From Nostoc sp. XA010 (GTDB lineage: Bacteria > Cyanobacteriota > Cyanobacteriia > Cyanobacteriales > Nostocaceae), in the NCBI RefSeq assembly GCF_020829625.1, contig NZ_JAIVFX010000001.1:1-64000 (forward strand): DNA of 64,000 nucleotides, read 5' to 3'. The position numbers and the translations under genes are program-made. Below, piece after piece: positions 18,961 through 27,289 of this stretch. Every line of letters begins with the position of its first letter. Within the stretch, counting starts at the first letter, position 1. A model generated the notes under the pieces. The model worked only from the letters and a program-made list of their open reading frames with translations. It did not search any database and was not told the origin of the DNA.

Positions 18961-19191
18961 AGTGCAGCAAGCTATAAAAAACACAACTATAGAATCTGGC
19001 TGGTTAGACAGCCACCCACAGTTAGTATAACGATTTAACTAGGCTCGACAGGGGGAATTGGGGGAGAAAATTTTACCTTGTCTCCCTCATTCCCCTAGTT
19101 CCCGCCTCAGTCTCAACGAAGAGGCAGAGGGCAGGGGGCAGGGGAGACAAGGTGACAAGAGGTGAGAATTTGCAACAAGTCTTTCCCTTTG

Positions 19192-19223
19192 TCCCCAATT
19201 CTCCTTGTCCCCAATTCTCCTTG
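19192..19223. repeat. 16-bp direct repeat (TTGTCCCCAATTCTCC)
   Basis: Two adjacent perfect copies between the M48 gene and murA, within a C-rich strand with related CTTGTCC units. The surrounding 19.07-19.27 kb interval is heptamer-repeat-like and non-coding. Confidence 0.7.
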
Positions 19224-19268
19224 TCCTGAATTCCTCTTCCCCCTGCTTCCTGCTCCCTTGCCTCTTCT

Positions 19269-20576
19269 TCAACTCGACAGGCTACTGATAGTGGAAGCGA
19301 TTTCGGCATCTGCTGATGTTTCGCCCACACGCAGGATTTTAGCTCCCAATTGCTGCAATTTCATATCAAGTCGATCATAGCCGCGATCAAGGTGCTGTAA
19401 TCCTTGAATTGTGGTTTTTCCTTCTGCCGCCAGTCCTGCTATGACTAGCGCTGCCGATGCTCGCAAGTCTGTACCTAATACTGGTGCGCCAGACAATTTC
19501 GGTACTCCCCGAACGAAAGCAGCGTTGCCTTTAACACGAATGTCTGCCCCCAAGCGATTTAACTCTGAGGCATGACGCAAGCGATTTTCAAAGACAGATT
19601 CGTTAATCACGCTGTCGCCTTCGGCCAATGTCAGCAAAGCCATGAATGGCGCTTGCATATCTGTGGGAAAACCAGGATGGTATTGAGTTTCAATATCCGT
19701 TGCCTTGAGAGTTTCCGCCGGCAGAATATGTAAGTGTTCAGGCTTTTCCTCAATTATAGTTACCCCAATATCCCGCAGTTTGGCAATCACTGGTATGAGA
19801 TGTTCTGGAGCGACTGGCGAGAGAAGAAGTTCGGAACGGGTAATTGCTGCTGCCAGCAAAAACGTTCCGGCCTCAATGCGATCGGGAATGATACTGTAGT
19901 CAACAGAATGCAACTTGGGGACTCCTTCGATAATAATCCTGCTAGTCCCCGCGCCCTTAATCTTCGCTCCCATTGCGTTACAGAAGTTAGCTAAATCAAC
20001 TACTTCTGGTTCTCTGGCAGCATTTTCGATGATCGTTTCGCCCTCTGCTAGGGTAGCCGCCATCATCAAGTTTTCCGTAGCTCCGACACTGGCGATGTCT
20101 AAGTAAATCTTCGCACCTTGTAATCTCCGGCTGCTGCCAGGGACGTAGGCATTACAAATGCCATGCTCAATTTGTACTTCCGCTCCCATTGCTTGCAGTC
20201 CTCGAACATGCAAGTCAACTGGTCTTGCCCCAATAGCACAACCGCCTGGTAAGGGCATCTGCGCTACTCCCAATCTTGCCAGAATGGCACCAATGGCGAA
20301 GAAACTCGCCCTCAGTTGGGTAACTAGTTCATAGGGAGCTTTTGATGTTTTAATTTCGCTGGCGTTGATGTCTAAAATATCGCCTTGCCGCGTTAAGGTT
20401 ACACCCAAAGCCGATAATACCTGACCCATCCGCTCTACATCCGCCAATAAGGGAACATTGCGGATACGACAATCGCCCGGACACAGCAAGGCTCCAGCCA
20501 TGATTACCAGCGCTGCATTTTTTGCGCCGCTAATTTTCACATGACCTCGCAAAGGATGCCCACCCCAAATTTGCAA
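19269..20576 (-). CDS. murA: UDP-N-acetylglucosamine 1-carboxyvinyltransferase
   Basis: MurA transfers enolpyruvate from PEP to UDP-GlcNAc, the first committed step of peptidoglycan synthesis. Seen: [20 protein letters not shown], the active-site Cys in [44 protein letters not shown] and [20 protein letters not shown] C-terminal blocks (here TDLRASAAL). Given from TTG 20576 it is 435 aa. That TTG has no ribosome site, whereas in-frame coding ([19 protein letters not shown]) continues upstream to an ATC at 20636-20634 placed 7 bases after GGAGG. The true start may therefore be a non-canonical ATC. No murB lies beside it. Confidence 0.93.
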   Translation of the reverse strand: MQIWGGHPLRGHVKISGAKNAALVIMAGALLCPGDCRIRNVPLLADVERMGQVLSALGVTLTRQGDILDINASEIKTSKAPYELVTQLRASFFAIGAILARLGVAQMPLPGGCAIGARPVDLHVRGLQAMGAEVQIEHGICNAYVPGSSRRLQGAKIYLDIASVGATENLMMAATLAEGETIIENAAREPEVVDLANFCNAMGAKIKGAGTSRIIIEGVPKLHSVDYSIIPDRIEAGTFLLAAAITRSELLLSPVAPEHLIPVIAKLRDIGVTIIEEKPEHLHILPAETLKATDIETQYHPGFPTDMQAPFMALLTLAEGDSVINESVFENRLRHASELNRLGADIRVKGNAAFVRGVPKLSGAPVLGTDLRASAALVIAGLAAEGKTTIQGLQHLDRGYDRLDMKLQQLGAKILRVGETSADAEIASTISSLSS

Positions 20577-20636
20577 GACTGAGGAGTCTGGTTCTGGGGC
20601 AATTTTGACATCTGGTAAGCTGGTAGAAGGATTGAT

Positions 20637-21045
20637 AAGCCTACCTCCAAAAGTAATACGTATTTTATATGTTTGAAGTTGGTTTTGATTCTACAGTAAA
20701 GATTCAAATTGTCCACATTTTAGAGCAGCATATTGCATAAAAAAAATGTTTTTTTGGGGAAAATACAGGCTAAAATGCAGCAACAGCAAGCATTTTGAGA
20801 ATTTAAAAAATTTAACAAAACTGGACGAATGAGTAGTAGTTTTAAGCTAAATTAAATACTCAGTAAAATAACTTAAGTGTTCTCTAAAAATCAATGCTGT
20901 ATTGTTCAGTTAATATTTTGATTCGGACTAATGCCCTAAAAAACTTGTTTCCAGTCTGAACCTCTTAAACGAGGCGTTATGTTTTAACTTGACAAAGGTA
21001 AAACATAACGCAATAATAGGAAATTGTCGATAAAGATAAATGCCA
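20637..21045. other. Intergenic region, promoters of murA and tRNA-Leu
   Basis: About 400 AT-rich bases between the divergent murA and tRNA-Leu. A GTTATGTTTTA / TAAAACATAAC inverted repeat lies at about 20977-21008, 38 bases before the tRNA. No gene seen. Confidence 0.5.
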
Positions 21046-21127
21046 GCGGAACTGGCGGAATTGGCAGACGCGCTAGATTCAGGTTCTAGTGCCGCAAGGC
21101 TTCCGGGTTCAAGTCCCGGGTTCCGCA
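21046..21127 (+). tRNA. trnL-CAG: tRNA-Leu (anticodon CAG)
   Basis: An 82-nt class II tRNA. Acceptor GCGGAAC / GTTCCGC, anticodon arm CTAGA-TTCAGGT-TCTAG (anticodon CAG), variable arm TGCCGCAAGGCTT, T arm CCGGG-TTCAAGT-CCCGG, discriminator A, no encoded CCA. Confidence 0.95.
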
Positions 21128-21149
21128 TATGAATTTTAGATTTTAGATT

Positions 21150-21350
21150 GCCGATAGGGCAGCGTAAAGCCTTCTCTACGAGACGCTGTGCGTAGCTTGC
21201 TTCCACGTTCGCGTAGCGTCCCGTAGGGAAGTGGTACGGCATAGCTTGTCTGTGACACGCTGCGCGCAGCTTGCTTACCCGTAGGGGTATGCTTAGAGCG
21301 AGTCCGCGAGCGTCTTTTCGATTAATCTAAAATCCAAAATCCAAAATTTA
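21150..21350. repeat. Compound interspersed-repeat cluster
   Basis: Several Nostoc-type repeat modules are packed together: CTTCTCTACGAGACGCTGTG, GCGTAGCTTGCTTCC, CGTAGCGTCCCGTAGGGAAG, then another GACACGCTGCGCGCAGCTTG unit. AAAATCC heptamers follow at the right end (about 21328-21347). Non-coding. Confidence 0.75.
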
Positions 21351-21355
21351 AAATC

Positions 21356-22153
21356 GTGTTGACCAGTTTACAAAATTCCCTAGTCAAGCAAATCCGCAAA
21401 CTCCACTCCACCAAGGAGCGGCACAAACAGCAGTTATTTTTACTAGAAGGGACACACCTGTTAGAAGAAGCTTGTGCGGTGAATTACCCACTAGAAACAG
21501 TGTGTTGTACTCCAGATTGGCAAGCAGCCCACGCCTTACTCTGGGAAGAAGCTTGTAGCCGATGCGATCGCACCGAAATTGTCAGTAAAGAAATTTTGGA
21601 TGCGATCGCTACTACAGTCCAACCAGATGGTGTAGTTGCAACCGCAAAACGAAGCGGAGTCCAAACTCAACTACCATTTACTGGTATAATTCTGGCTTTA
21701 GAAACCGTGCAAGATCCCGGCAACCTGGGCACGATGATCCGCGCTGCTGCTGCTGCTGGAGCATCCGGGTTGTGGGTAAGTGGAGACAGTGTAGATTTAG
21801 ACAGTCCTAAAGTTCTCCGGGCTTCAGCAGGACAATGGTTTCGCCTCCCAACAGCCGTAACAGAAGATTTAAAAGCTACAGTTCAACAAAGTCAGCAGGC
21901 AGGAATGCAAGTAGTGGCAACCTTACCTAGTGCGACTTTAACTTATTGGGAGGTGGACTGGCGCAAACCCAGTCTGATTTTACTGGGAAATGAGGGTGCT
22001 GGATTGTCGGCAGAATTAGCTGCGATCGCAGACAAACAAGTAAGAATTCCTTTGAGTCCTGGGGTAGAATCTTTGAATGTAGCGATCGCAGCCGCTTTAA
22101 TGTTGTACGAAGCTCGGCGGCAAATAAGTCAAGAGTTAGGAGTTAGGAGTTAG
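21356..22153 (+). CDS. SpoU/TrmH-family RNA 2'-O-methyltransferase
   Basis: A 265-aa SPOUT methyltransferase with an N-terminal substrate-binding domain (SLVKQIRKLHSTKERHKQQL, then FLLEGTHLLEEA). The C-terminal knot has motif 1 ALETVQDPGNLGTMIRAAAA, motif 2 ILLGNEGAGLS and motif 3 IPLSPGVESLNVAIAAALML. Family members methylate ribose in rRNA or tRNA using SAM; the target here is undetermined. The start is GTG 21356, placed directly after a repeat cluster. The last few residues (SQELGVRS) are encoded by GAGTTAGGAGTTAGGAGT-type repeat DNA, so the natural C-terminus may have been extended. Confidence 0.9.
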   Translation: MLTSLQNSLVKQIRKLHSTKERHKQQLFLLEGTHLLEEACAVNYPLETVCCTPDWQAAHALLWEEACSRCDRTEIVSKEILDAIATTVQPDGVVATAKRSGVQTQLPFTGIILALETVQDPGNLGTMIRAAAAAGASGLWVSGDSVDLDSPKVLRASAGQWFRLPTAVTEDLKATVQQSQQAGMQVVATLPSATLTYWEVDWRKPSLILLGNEGAGLSAELAAIADKQVRIPLSPGVESLNVAIAAALMLYEARRQISQELGVRS

Positions 22154-22156
22154 AAC

Positions 22157-22414
22157 TCATAACTTTTCTTTAGTTTTTGTTATTTCTTCGAGATATTGTT
22201 CAATATCAGCAACTGCGTCCTCAAGAGCCGCTAAATCAATATCTATCAACTCTTGATCGAGTTCGACTCCACTGAGACTACTAGTATGCAGCTGTGCTTG
22301 GGGGATTTCTTCATCCTCAGTTAAATTTTCTTGTAAGATATCCTCCAACTGATCGAGGGATTCTTGAAATACTTGATCGGCGACACGGCGCTGTTGTGGC
22401 TGACTTTGCTCCAT
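22157..22414 (-). CDS. Small acidic conserved hypothetical protein
   Basis: An 85-aa acidic helical protein, not assigned to a family. The N-terminus is Gln-rich (MEQSQPQQRRVADQVFQESL), followed by LDQLEDILQENLTEDEE and a C-terminal helix DIDLAALEDAVADIEQYLEE. No Cys, signal or membrane segment. It converges on the methyltransferase gene with a 3-base gap. The strong acidic helices suggest a small partner protein, but nothing indicates of what. Confidence 0.65.
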   Translation of the reverse strand: MEQSQPQQRRVADQVFQESLDQLEDILQENLTEDEEIPQAQLHTSSLSGVELDQELIDIDLAALEDAVADIEQYLEEITKTKEKL

Positions 22415-22595
22415 AATATTGACTTGAAAATCCTGATTTACTAAGCTAATTTTGATTGCAGTTCCTACAAATTTAAATTTTGCACTTATAACATCATAGT
22501 TGTGTATTCTTGCTCGTCAGCATTGCCTAGGTAAAAAATCATTTGTTTTCATTAGAAGAACTAAAATTTATTAAATGGCGAATAACAAACCATTT

Positions 22596-23021
22596 TTAGT
22601 TTGTAACACCTGAGTTTTGGATTTGCAAAAATTTGTCTAACATGACACTGGGAATTGGTCGTGGGCGCATTGTCTGTGCATCCACCCAAACCCATAGCGC
22701 CTCTGCCGTTACTAACAAATTATCTTGGTTTTGTTTACGAATCTCGTAGCATCGCAAGGCACGAGTCCCGCGCATTTCCTTCAACCAGGTAGTGACTTCT
22801 AGGGTATCGCCTGCTACTGCTGGGCGTAAATAGTCAATTTCCACCCGCCGCATCACAAATACGCCACCTACTTGCCGATATACATCCAAAGTTAAGCCCA
22901 GGTATTCTGAGTGTTCTATGGCTGCTTGTTCTAGATAATTTTGGTAGACGGCGTTATTTACATGCCCAAGGGCGTCCATCTCATAGTGGCGGACGCGTAG
23001 CAGAATTTTGAACGGTAGCAT
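22596..23021 (-). CDS. Hotdog-fold acyl-CoA thioesterase
   Basis: A 141-aa single hotdog domain of the 4-hydroxybenzoyl-CoA/YbgC thioesterase family. The signature RVRHYEMDALGHVNNAVYQN carries the catalytic Asp (Tyr-Glu-Met-Asp-x4-His-Val-Asn), followed by YLEQAAIEH and RRVEIDYLRPAVAGDTLEV. Members hydrolyse acyl-CoA esters; a cyanobacterial relative hydrolyses DHNA-CoA in phylloquinone synthesis. That enzyme and general short-chain thioesterases cannot be told apart here. Start ATG 23021. Confidence 0.87.
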   Translation of the reverse strand: MLPFKILLRVRHYEMDALGHVNNAVYQNYLEQAAIEHSEYLGLTLDVYRQVGGVFVMRRVEIDYLRPAVAGDTLEVTTWLKEMRGTRALRCYEIRKQNQDNLLVTAEALWVWVDAQTMRPRPIPSVMLDKFLQIQNSGVTN

Positions 23022-23182
23022 AGTTTAGTTGGTAGTGCGGCGCTGTTTTTTACACTTCTCTATATTAGTTTTTCTATTTCAGTGCCTTTACTACCTCATG
23101 CGTAGGCATAGCCTAGGGTGTTGACGTCGCCTGTTCGTGTTCAGCGCGAGTAGTAATTTTTAATGGCTCAACCACCTTGATT

Positions 23183-23341
23183 TTATATAGCTCTGCGCTC
23201 TTGAGGGGCACACCACTGGGCTATTAGTTCAATTCGTGCCTGCTGAATTAATTCCAAAACTTCTGATTGATTACAACCATAGGTAGATGCTAACAATTCC
23301 TCACCTTGTTTTTTTGCATCGTCGGCTGATGCACCAAAGGG
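23183..23341 (-). pseudogene. C-terminal remnant of a gene cut by a group II intron
   Basis: Minus strand reads PFGASADDAKKQGEELLAST, then YGCNQSEVLELIQQARIELI and AQWCAPQERRAI before a stop at 23183-23185. The codon pattern and amphipathic helices look genuinely coding, but there is no start. The reading frame begins exactly where the group II intron 3' end lies (about 23342). I infer a gene whose 5' part was lost when the intron and flank decayed. Family not recognised. Confidence 0.5.
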
Positions 23342-24545
23342 GTAGGGTCGAGGTGTGCATTACTGCAACACCCCTCCCATTCGGAACCGTGCTTGCGACT
23401 TTCACCGCACACGGCTACTCAGTGTGTTGCCCATTTGTCATATCGGACTTCCTGACAGCATGACCTATGAAATTAGGAATATCATTTATCCACTCCCAAT
23501 CGAACTTTTTCCAGAATTGAGATAATTTCTCTAGAAATTTTGAGTGGTTTTTCTTCTGAATTTCTTTTAAGTCAATTGCGGTCTTTTCGTCGTGACAATG
23601 CCGATGCAATAGTTGCAGATTTTTGTATTCATCCTTGCCGCTTAACGCTCTGGGGATGATGTGGTCTACCTCTAAAACATCCCATTCTTGGAAGCTTAAG
23701 CCGCACCAAGGACATTTACCCTTTTGAAGTTTTAACAACTTAGCCTTACGATTAGGCATTTGGGGGTATGTCCCTAGTCTTTTACTCCAATAAACTGTGT
23801 CGCCATCGTAGGGGCTTTTATCGCTTTTAACTTTTACATAATCAGTGCTACTGCAAGCAAACTCATTATGATTAAGGTGTATGAGTTAACCGAGTTTTTT
23901 CTGGTTTTAATTCAAGTCCTATACCAGCTAACCATTCTGAGATTATTTCTCGGCATCTTTGGACAACGGCTTTATCTTTGTGGAACACTACGAAGTCATC
24001 TGCATATCTTATGAAAGCAAGTGACGTCCTTCTTAGGTCTTTTGATAATGTCCCCTTGTTTTTCTTAAGAGGTAGTGTCTCGGCATATTGCTTTAACTTT
24101 TCCTCTAAGCCGTGGAGGGCTATGTTTGCCAGTAGTGGAGAGATGACCCCACCTTGAGGCGTTCCCTCAGATGTGGCAGTGAATGCTCCAGAATCTATAA
24201 CCCCGGATTTTAGCCAAGCTTTAATTTGTTGCCTGACTTTGCCCTTGATGTTCAGCTTTTGGAGCAGTGGGTTGATGCGGTCAAAACACTTGGCTATATC
24301 CGCGTCTAGTACGAATTTTGCCTTGCCTTGAATACAGTTTTTAATCTGTTTTATCGCATCGTGGCATGACCTTCCAGGTCTAAAACCATAGGAATTCGGT
24401 TCAAATACCGCCTCCGATTCTGGTTCAAGTGCAGCTTTTGCTACAGCTTGTAGTGCGCGGTCGTACATTACGGGTATTCCTAATGGGCGTTTTTCATCTC
24501 TTCCTGGTTTTGGAATCCAAACTCTACGGGTAGGTAAAGTGCGAA
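23342..24545 (-). mobile_element. Decayed, 5'-truncated group II intron
   Basis: On the minus strand the intron-encoded protein remnant is followed by a domain V at 23384-23417 (34 nt, AGCCGTGTGCGG ... GAAAG ... CGCAAGCACGGTT) and a domain VI-like hairpin with a candidate branch A. The end is near CCCTAC at about 23342. Domains I-III and the N-terminal part of the RT are absent: coding similarity starts abruptly at LPTRRVWIPKPG near 24540. The element cannot splice or move on its own. Confidence 0.8.
23384..23417 (-). ncRNA. Group II intron domain V
   Basis: A 34-nt hairpin with the catalytic AGC at its base, a GAAA-type loop (GGTGAAAGTC) and the two-base bulge region expected of domain V. 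It is the best-preserved part of the decayed intron. Confidence 0.8.
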
Positions 24546-24555
24546 CTCTACCCAA
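23415..24555 (-). pseudogene. ltrA-like: Group II intron reverse transcriptase/HNH protein, X domain deleted
   Basis: The first frame (23872-24555) carries RT blocks: TRRVWIPKPGRDEKRPLGIP, EPNSYGFRPGRSCHDAI, SEGTPQGGVISPLLANIAL and the catalytic FIRYADDFVVF. It stops just after KPEKTRLTHTP. A different frame (about 23420-23870) gives EFACSSTDYVKVKSDKSPYD, VYWSKRLGTYPQMP and an HNH endonuclease domain with CPWCGLSFQEWDVLEVDHII and LLHRHCHDEKT. The maturase X domain, about 100 residues in relatives, is gone, and the N-terminal 80-odd residues are also missing. Inactive. Confidence 0.85.
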
Positions 24556-24568
24556 AGGGGTTACTCAA

Positions 24569-24691
24569 TCAAAGCCAGTCATCCTCCTTATTCAGGTTTC
24601 TCATGATTTCTTCGTCTTGGTTAGCTGTAATTCTCTCGATTGGAATGATACATATATATTGCGGTTCATTATGTCTTATTTGTTGCACCAT
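24569..24691 (-). CDS. Possible 40-aa small protein
   Basis: ATG at 24691 preceded by GGCAGGTAAATA opens a 40-codon frame with MVQQIRHNEPQYICIIPIER and an acidic, antitoxin-like tail (EEIMRNLNKEDDWL). It ends at 24569, just upstream of the truncated intron. It could be a real small gene, or a surviving fragment of an antitoxin-type protein. No match recognised. Confidence 0.3.
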   Translation of the reverse strand: MVQQIRHNEPQYICIIPIERITANQDEEIMRNLNKEDDWL

Positions 24692-25120
24692 TATTTACCT
24701 GCCTTTTTCCTGTTAGTTATGTATATTTTCAAGTCTAGATAAATCACGAGTCAAAGTGAAACATCGTCAATATTTAAGTAGTTTGTGATTTGAAAACACT
24801 AACTTTTATACATAATTAAGACAACGTTAAGAATTTTCTCAAAATCGCAAAATTTTGGAGTGTAAACAGTTACGTATGGGAAAATTAATTTAAGCATCAA
24901 CAAATATCTTTTTGTAAATTTTTGTTAGTTTTTTAGATTTCAGTAATGCGTTGAGATACATGCATTCGCACTGGCTGGATGAATTAATTTAAATCTCTGT
25001 TGGTTAATCTCTGGGATTCAGTAATAAAAGCTGATATCCCTAAAGATTAACTTTTATTTCCTCAATACAGGCTTAATGCATTGAGTCAGTGCAAGTTTAA
25101 TAAAAATTGGAGGTTATAAA
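24692..25120. other. Intergenic region upstream of a small membrane-protein gene
   Basis: AT-rich, no coding signature. CAATACAGGCTTAATGCATTG (about 25063-25083) and a nearby TGCATTCGCACTGG stretch show no clear structure. GGAGGT at 25109-25114 is the ribosome site of the next gene. Confidence 0.45.
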
Positions 25121-25258
25121 ATGGCAATTCGGAATAACTTATTTAGCAATTTTTGGCAAAAAGTACAAAAAGATTCAGTTAGTTGGGGATCGTTAGCTCT
25201 TTGGATCAGTGCATTAGTTGTTATGTTAGTAATGCTTACCATGTTTTCTAACGCTTAA
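25121..25258 (+). CDS. 45-aa single-pass membrane protein
   Basis: A short but convincing gene. A perfect GGAGGT lies 6 bases before the ATG; the product begins MAIRNNLFSNFWQKVQKDSV (polar, amphipathic) and continues with one membrane helix, SLALWISALVVMLVMLTMF, ending SNA. A strong hairpin follows at 25276-25303. It resembles in build the small membrane proteins that attach to photosynthetic or transport complexes. I cannot name it. Confidence 0.65.
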   Translation: MAIRNNLFSNFWQKVQKDSVSWGSLALWISALVVMLVMLTMFSNA

Positions 25259-25275
25259 TCTCAGCAAGTTTATTC

Positions 25276-25303
25276 TAGTTCCTGGGCAACAGCCTGGGAA
25301 CTA
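25276..25303 (+). terminator. Hairpin after the 45-aa gene
   Basis: TAGTTCCTGGGC and GCCTGGGAACTA pair around loop AACA (12 pairs, two of them G-U). There is no T-run, so it may be an RNA-stabilising or attenuating hairpin, not an intrinsic terminator. Confidence 0.45.
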
Positions 25304-25340
25304 ACATAGGGTAGACTTTCATCCCTAGAAAACTTAAATT

Positions 25341-25652
25341 ATGAACTACAAACTTCTAGCAACAGTCGTAGTGCTAGCTACTAGCTTTATAACCCCTGTT
25401 AAATCTCAAGAACCTACTACCGACACTCCAGCAAAATCGAATCAAGTTTTGAATGCTTGTGTTCAGAATCAAGCAGAAACTTTACCGAATCCCTTTAGTG
25501 ATGTGCCAGCAGACCATTGGGCTTTCAAGGCGGTTATGACTATGCACTACTGCGGTGCTTTCCGCAAAGCTACGCCACCAGCTTTATTTCAAAAACTGCA
25601 ACCAACAAATAGCCAGCAGCAACCGCAGAAAGAACCGCAGCTTCAAAAATAG
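25341..25652 (+). CDS. Small secreted protein with a partial SLH-like motif
   Basis: A 103-aa protein with a signal peptide (MNYKLLATVVVLATSFITPV, cleavage probably after KSQ). The mature part contains PFSDVPADHWAFKAV, the first half of an S-layer homology (SLH) motif, then MTMHYCGAFRKATPP, where a full SLH would continue with a Gly-Val-x-Gly pattern. Two cysteines (Cys40, Cys71) may form a disulfide. The C-terminus is Gln-rich. Likely periplasmic or envelope-associated; function unknown. Confidence 0.72.
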   Translation: MNYKLLATVVVLATSFITPVKSQEPTTDTPAKSNQVLNACVQNQAETLPNPFSDVPADHWAFKAVMTMHYCGAFRKATPPALFQKLQPTNSQQQPQKEPQLQK

Positions 25653-25772
25653 GGTGTTGCTGACTAAAAATGTAAAAGTTTGAGTAGTAAAAGCCGCCGA
25701 GTAAAATTTCGATGGACTTTGAGATGAAGAGAATTGTGGTAAATGTAAAAAGTTTACTATTCTTCAAATTCT

Positions 25773-26885
25773 TCACATTCCTCGCAAAACTTGCCGAATG
25801 ATATCTGATGGCACTTCATCGGTAACTGTTACTACACCAATCTCTGTTGGTAAAACGAACCGCACTTTCCCCGCTTTGACTTTCTTATCTAACTGCAAAG
25901 CGTCAATAATTGCTTCAATATCTACCCCACTTGGTAACTGAGTCGGTAAACCTGCTTTTTGAATTAAAGCATTTTGACGTTCTGTGTCTTCTTTTTGCCA
26001 CATTCCCAATTCCACAGCAATTTGACCGGCTGCTACCATGCCAATGGCCACCGCTTCACCGTGATTTACTAGACGATAACCAGTCAAACTTTCCACTGCA
26101 TGACCGATAGTATGTCCGTAGTTGAGAATTGCCCGCAATCCGCCTTCTTTCTCATCTTTGCTAACAACATCAGCTTTAGCTTGACAAGACCGCACCAATA
26201 TGGTCTGTATCAGGTCAGATTTTACATAGCGGAGTTGGTCGAGGCGTTTACTTGCTTCCAATTGGGCAAACAATTCGGCATCCCAAATTACACCATATTT
26301 AATAACTTCTGCCATTCCTGCGCGAAACTCACGCATAGGAAGAGTTTTTAACACATCTGGGTCAATCAAAACCAAGCGCGGTTGATGGAATGCCCCAATC
26401 AAGTTTTTGCCGTGGGGATGATTCACGCCAGTTTTGCCACCAATTGCCGAATCCACCATCGCTAAGAGAGTAGTAGGAACTTGGACAACATTAATGCCGC
26501 GCAGCCAAGTTGCGGCTGCAAAGCCAGTCATATCGCCAATTACACCTCCGCCCAAAGCCACCATTGTAGAAGAGCGTTCTAGGCGGTTTTCTAAGGCGAT
26601 ATCGTAAAGTTTTTGGATGGAATTGAGGGTTTTGTAGCGTTCCCCTGGTGGTAGGGTGTAGCTAGCAACTTCAAATCCAGCAGATGTCAGGGATGCGATC
26701 GCTCTTTCCCCAAAATGCTTAAAAATAGTAGGATTAGAAACCAGCAATACCTTCTTGCCTAGCTTGAGACTGGCCATCTGTTGACCCAGTTGATCTAAAC
26801 TCGAAGGTGCGTTAGCGTAGCTCAACGAAGTTATCGCAATCTCATAAGACTGCTCTGGTAAATTCACATTAATTACAGAAGTCAT
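25773..26885 (-). CDS. aroB: 3-dehydroquinate synthase
   Basis: A 370-aa enzyme of the shikimate pathway converting DAHP to 3-dehydroquinate with NAD+ and a divalent metal. Seen: the glycine-rich [54 protein letters not shown] and [15 protein letters not shown] with metal-binding His. I start it at ATG 26885 ([12 protein letters not shown]). The 58 extra residues possible upstream are a translation of heptamer-repeat DNA ([10 protein letters not shown]) and not real protein. Monocistronic and divergent from petL. Confidence 0.95.
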   Translation of the reverse strand: MTSVINVNLPEQSYEIAITSLSYANAPSSLDQLGQQMASLKLGKKVLLVSNPTIFKHFGERAIASLTSAGFEVASYTLPPGERYKTLNSIQKLYDIALENRLERSSTMVALGGGVIGDMTGFAAATWLRGINVVQVPTTLLAMVDSAIGGKTGVNHPHGKNLIGAFHQPRLVLIDPDVLKTLPMREFRAGMAEVIKYGVIWDAELFAQLEASKRLDQLRYVKSDLIQTILVRSCQAKADVVSKDEKEGGLRAILNYGHTIGHAVESLTGYRLVNHGEAVAIGMVAAGQIAVELGMWQKEDTERQNALIQKAGLPTQLPSGVDIEAIIDALQLDKKVKAGKVRFVLPTEIGVVTVTDEVPSDIIRQVLRGM

Positions 26886-26934
26886 TGCCCAACCCCTAAA
26901 CAAGCGCCCGTGGGCTGTATTGTATCGCAATCTG

Positions 26935-27070
26935 GGGAGTGGGGAGTGGGAGATGAGGGAGCAGAGGGAGCAGGGGAAGCAGGGGAAGCAGGGGAGGCAG
27001 GGGAAGAAATTGACTAATGTCCAATGACAAAGGACAAAGGACAAATAACTAATGACCAATGACCAATGAC
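26935..27070. repeat. Multi-type heptamer repeat tract
   Basis: Runs of GGGGAGT, GGGGAAGCA/GGGGAGGCA, AAAGGAC and CAATGAC units lie head to tail between aroB and petL. The same GGGGAGT and GGGGAGGCA units recur at 42.70-42.77 kb. Confidence 0.85.
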
Positions 27071-27112
27071 TAGTGATTCAATAGATTTAGGAAGTATTGT
27101 GGAGAAAAATAA

Positions 27113-27208
27113 ATGTTTGCCATTGCAGCTTACATCGGATTTTTAGCTTTGTTCTTTGGTTTGGCTGTCGGTCTGCTGTTCGGTCTACGGACTGCCAAGA
27201 TAATTTAA
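27113..27208 (+). CDS. petL: Cytochrome b6-f complex subunit 6 (PetL)
   Basis: A 31-aa single-helix protein beginning [20 protein letters not shown] and ending LRTAKII. This closely follows Nostoc-type PetL, a small subunit at the periphery of the thylakoid cytochrome b6f complex involved in dimer/Rieske stability. GGAG lies 8 bases before the ATG at 27113. It is easily missed because of its size. Divergent from aroB; a dispersed repeat follows 10 bases after the stop. Confidence 0.82.
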   Translation: MFAIAAYIGFLALFFGLAVGLLFGLRTAKII

Positions 27209-27218
27209 CCTAGACTCT

Positions 27219-27287
27219 TGTGGGGCGGGCATCTTGCCTGCCCTCAGTTTACTAAGGACGGGCGAGACACCCATCCTACAAAAAGAT
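27219..27287. repeat. Dispersed palindromic repeat (GTGGGGCGGGC type)
   Basis: CTTGTGGGGCGGGCATCTTG, CCTGCCC and a downstream GGACGGGCGAGACACCCATC unit with CCTACAAAA. It forms imperfect nested inverted repeats, in the same family as 17084-17165. It may act as a shared terminator for petL and bioB, which converge here. Confidence 0.7.
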
Positions 27288-27289
27288 AT

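Noticed and set aside
20928..21242. Minus-strand frame containing MRNPGLEPGSLAALEPESSA
   Set aside because: Antisense of tRNA-Leu(CAG) and the repeat cluster; no gene features.
26886..27059. 58-residue N-terminal extension of AroB
   Set aside because: It encodes Cys-Pro-rich sequence ([10 protein letters not shown]) from heptamer repeats, and the real family N-terminus starts at ATG 26885.
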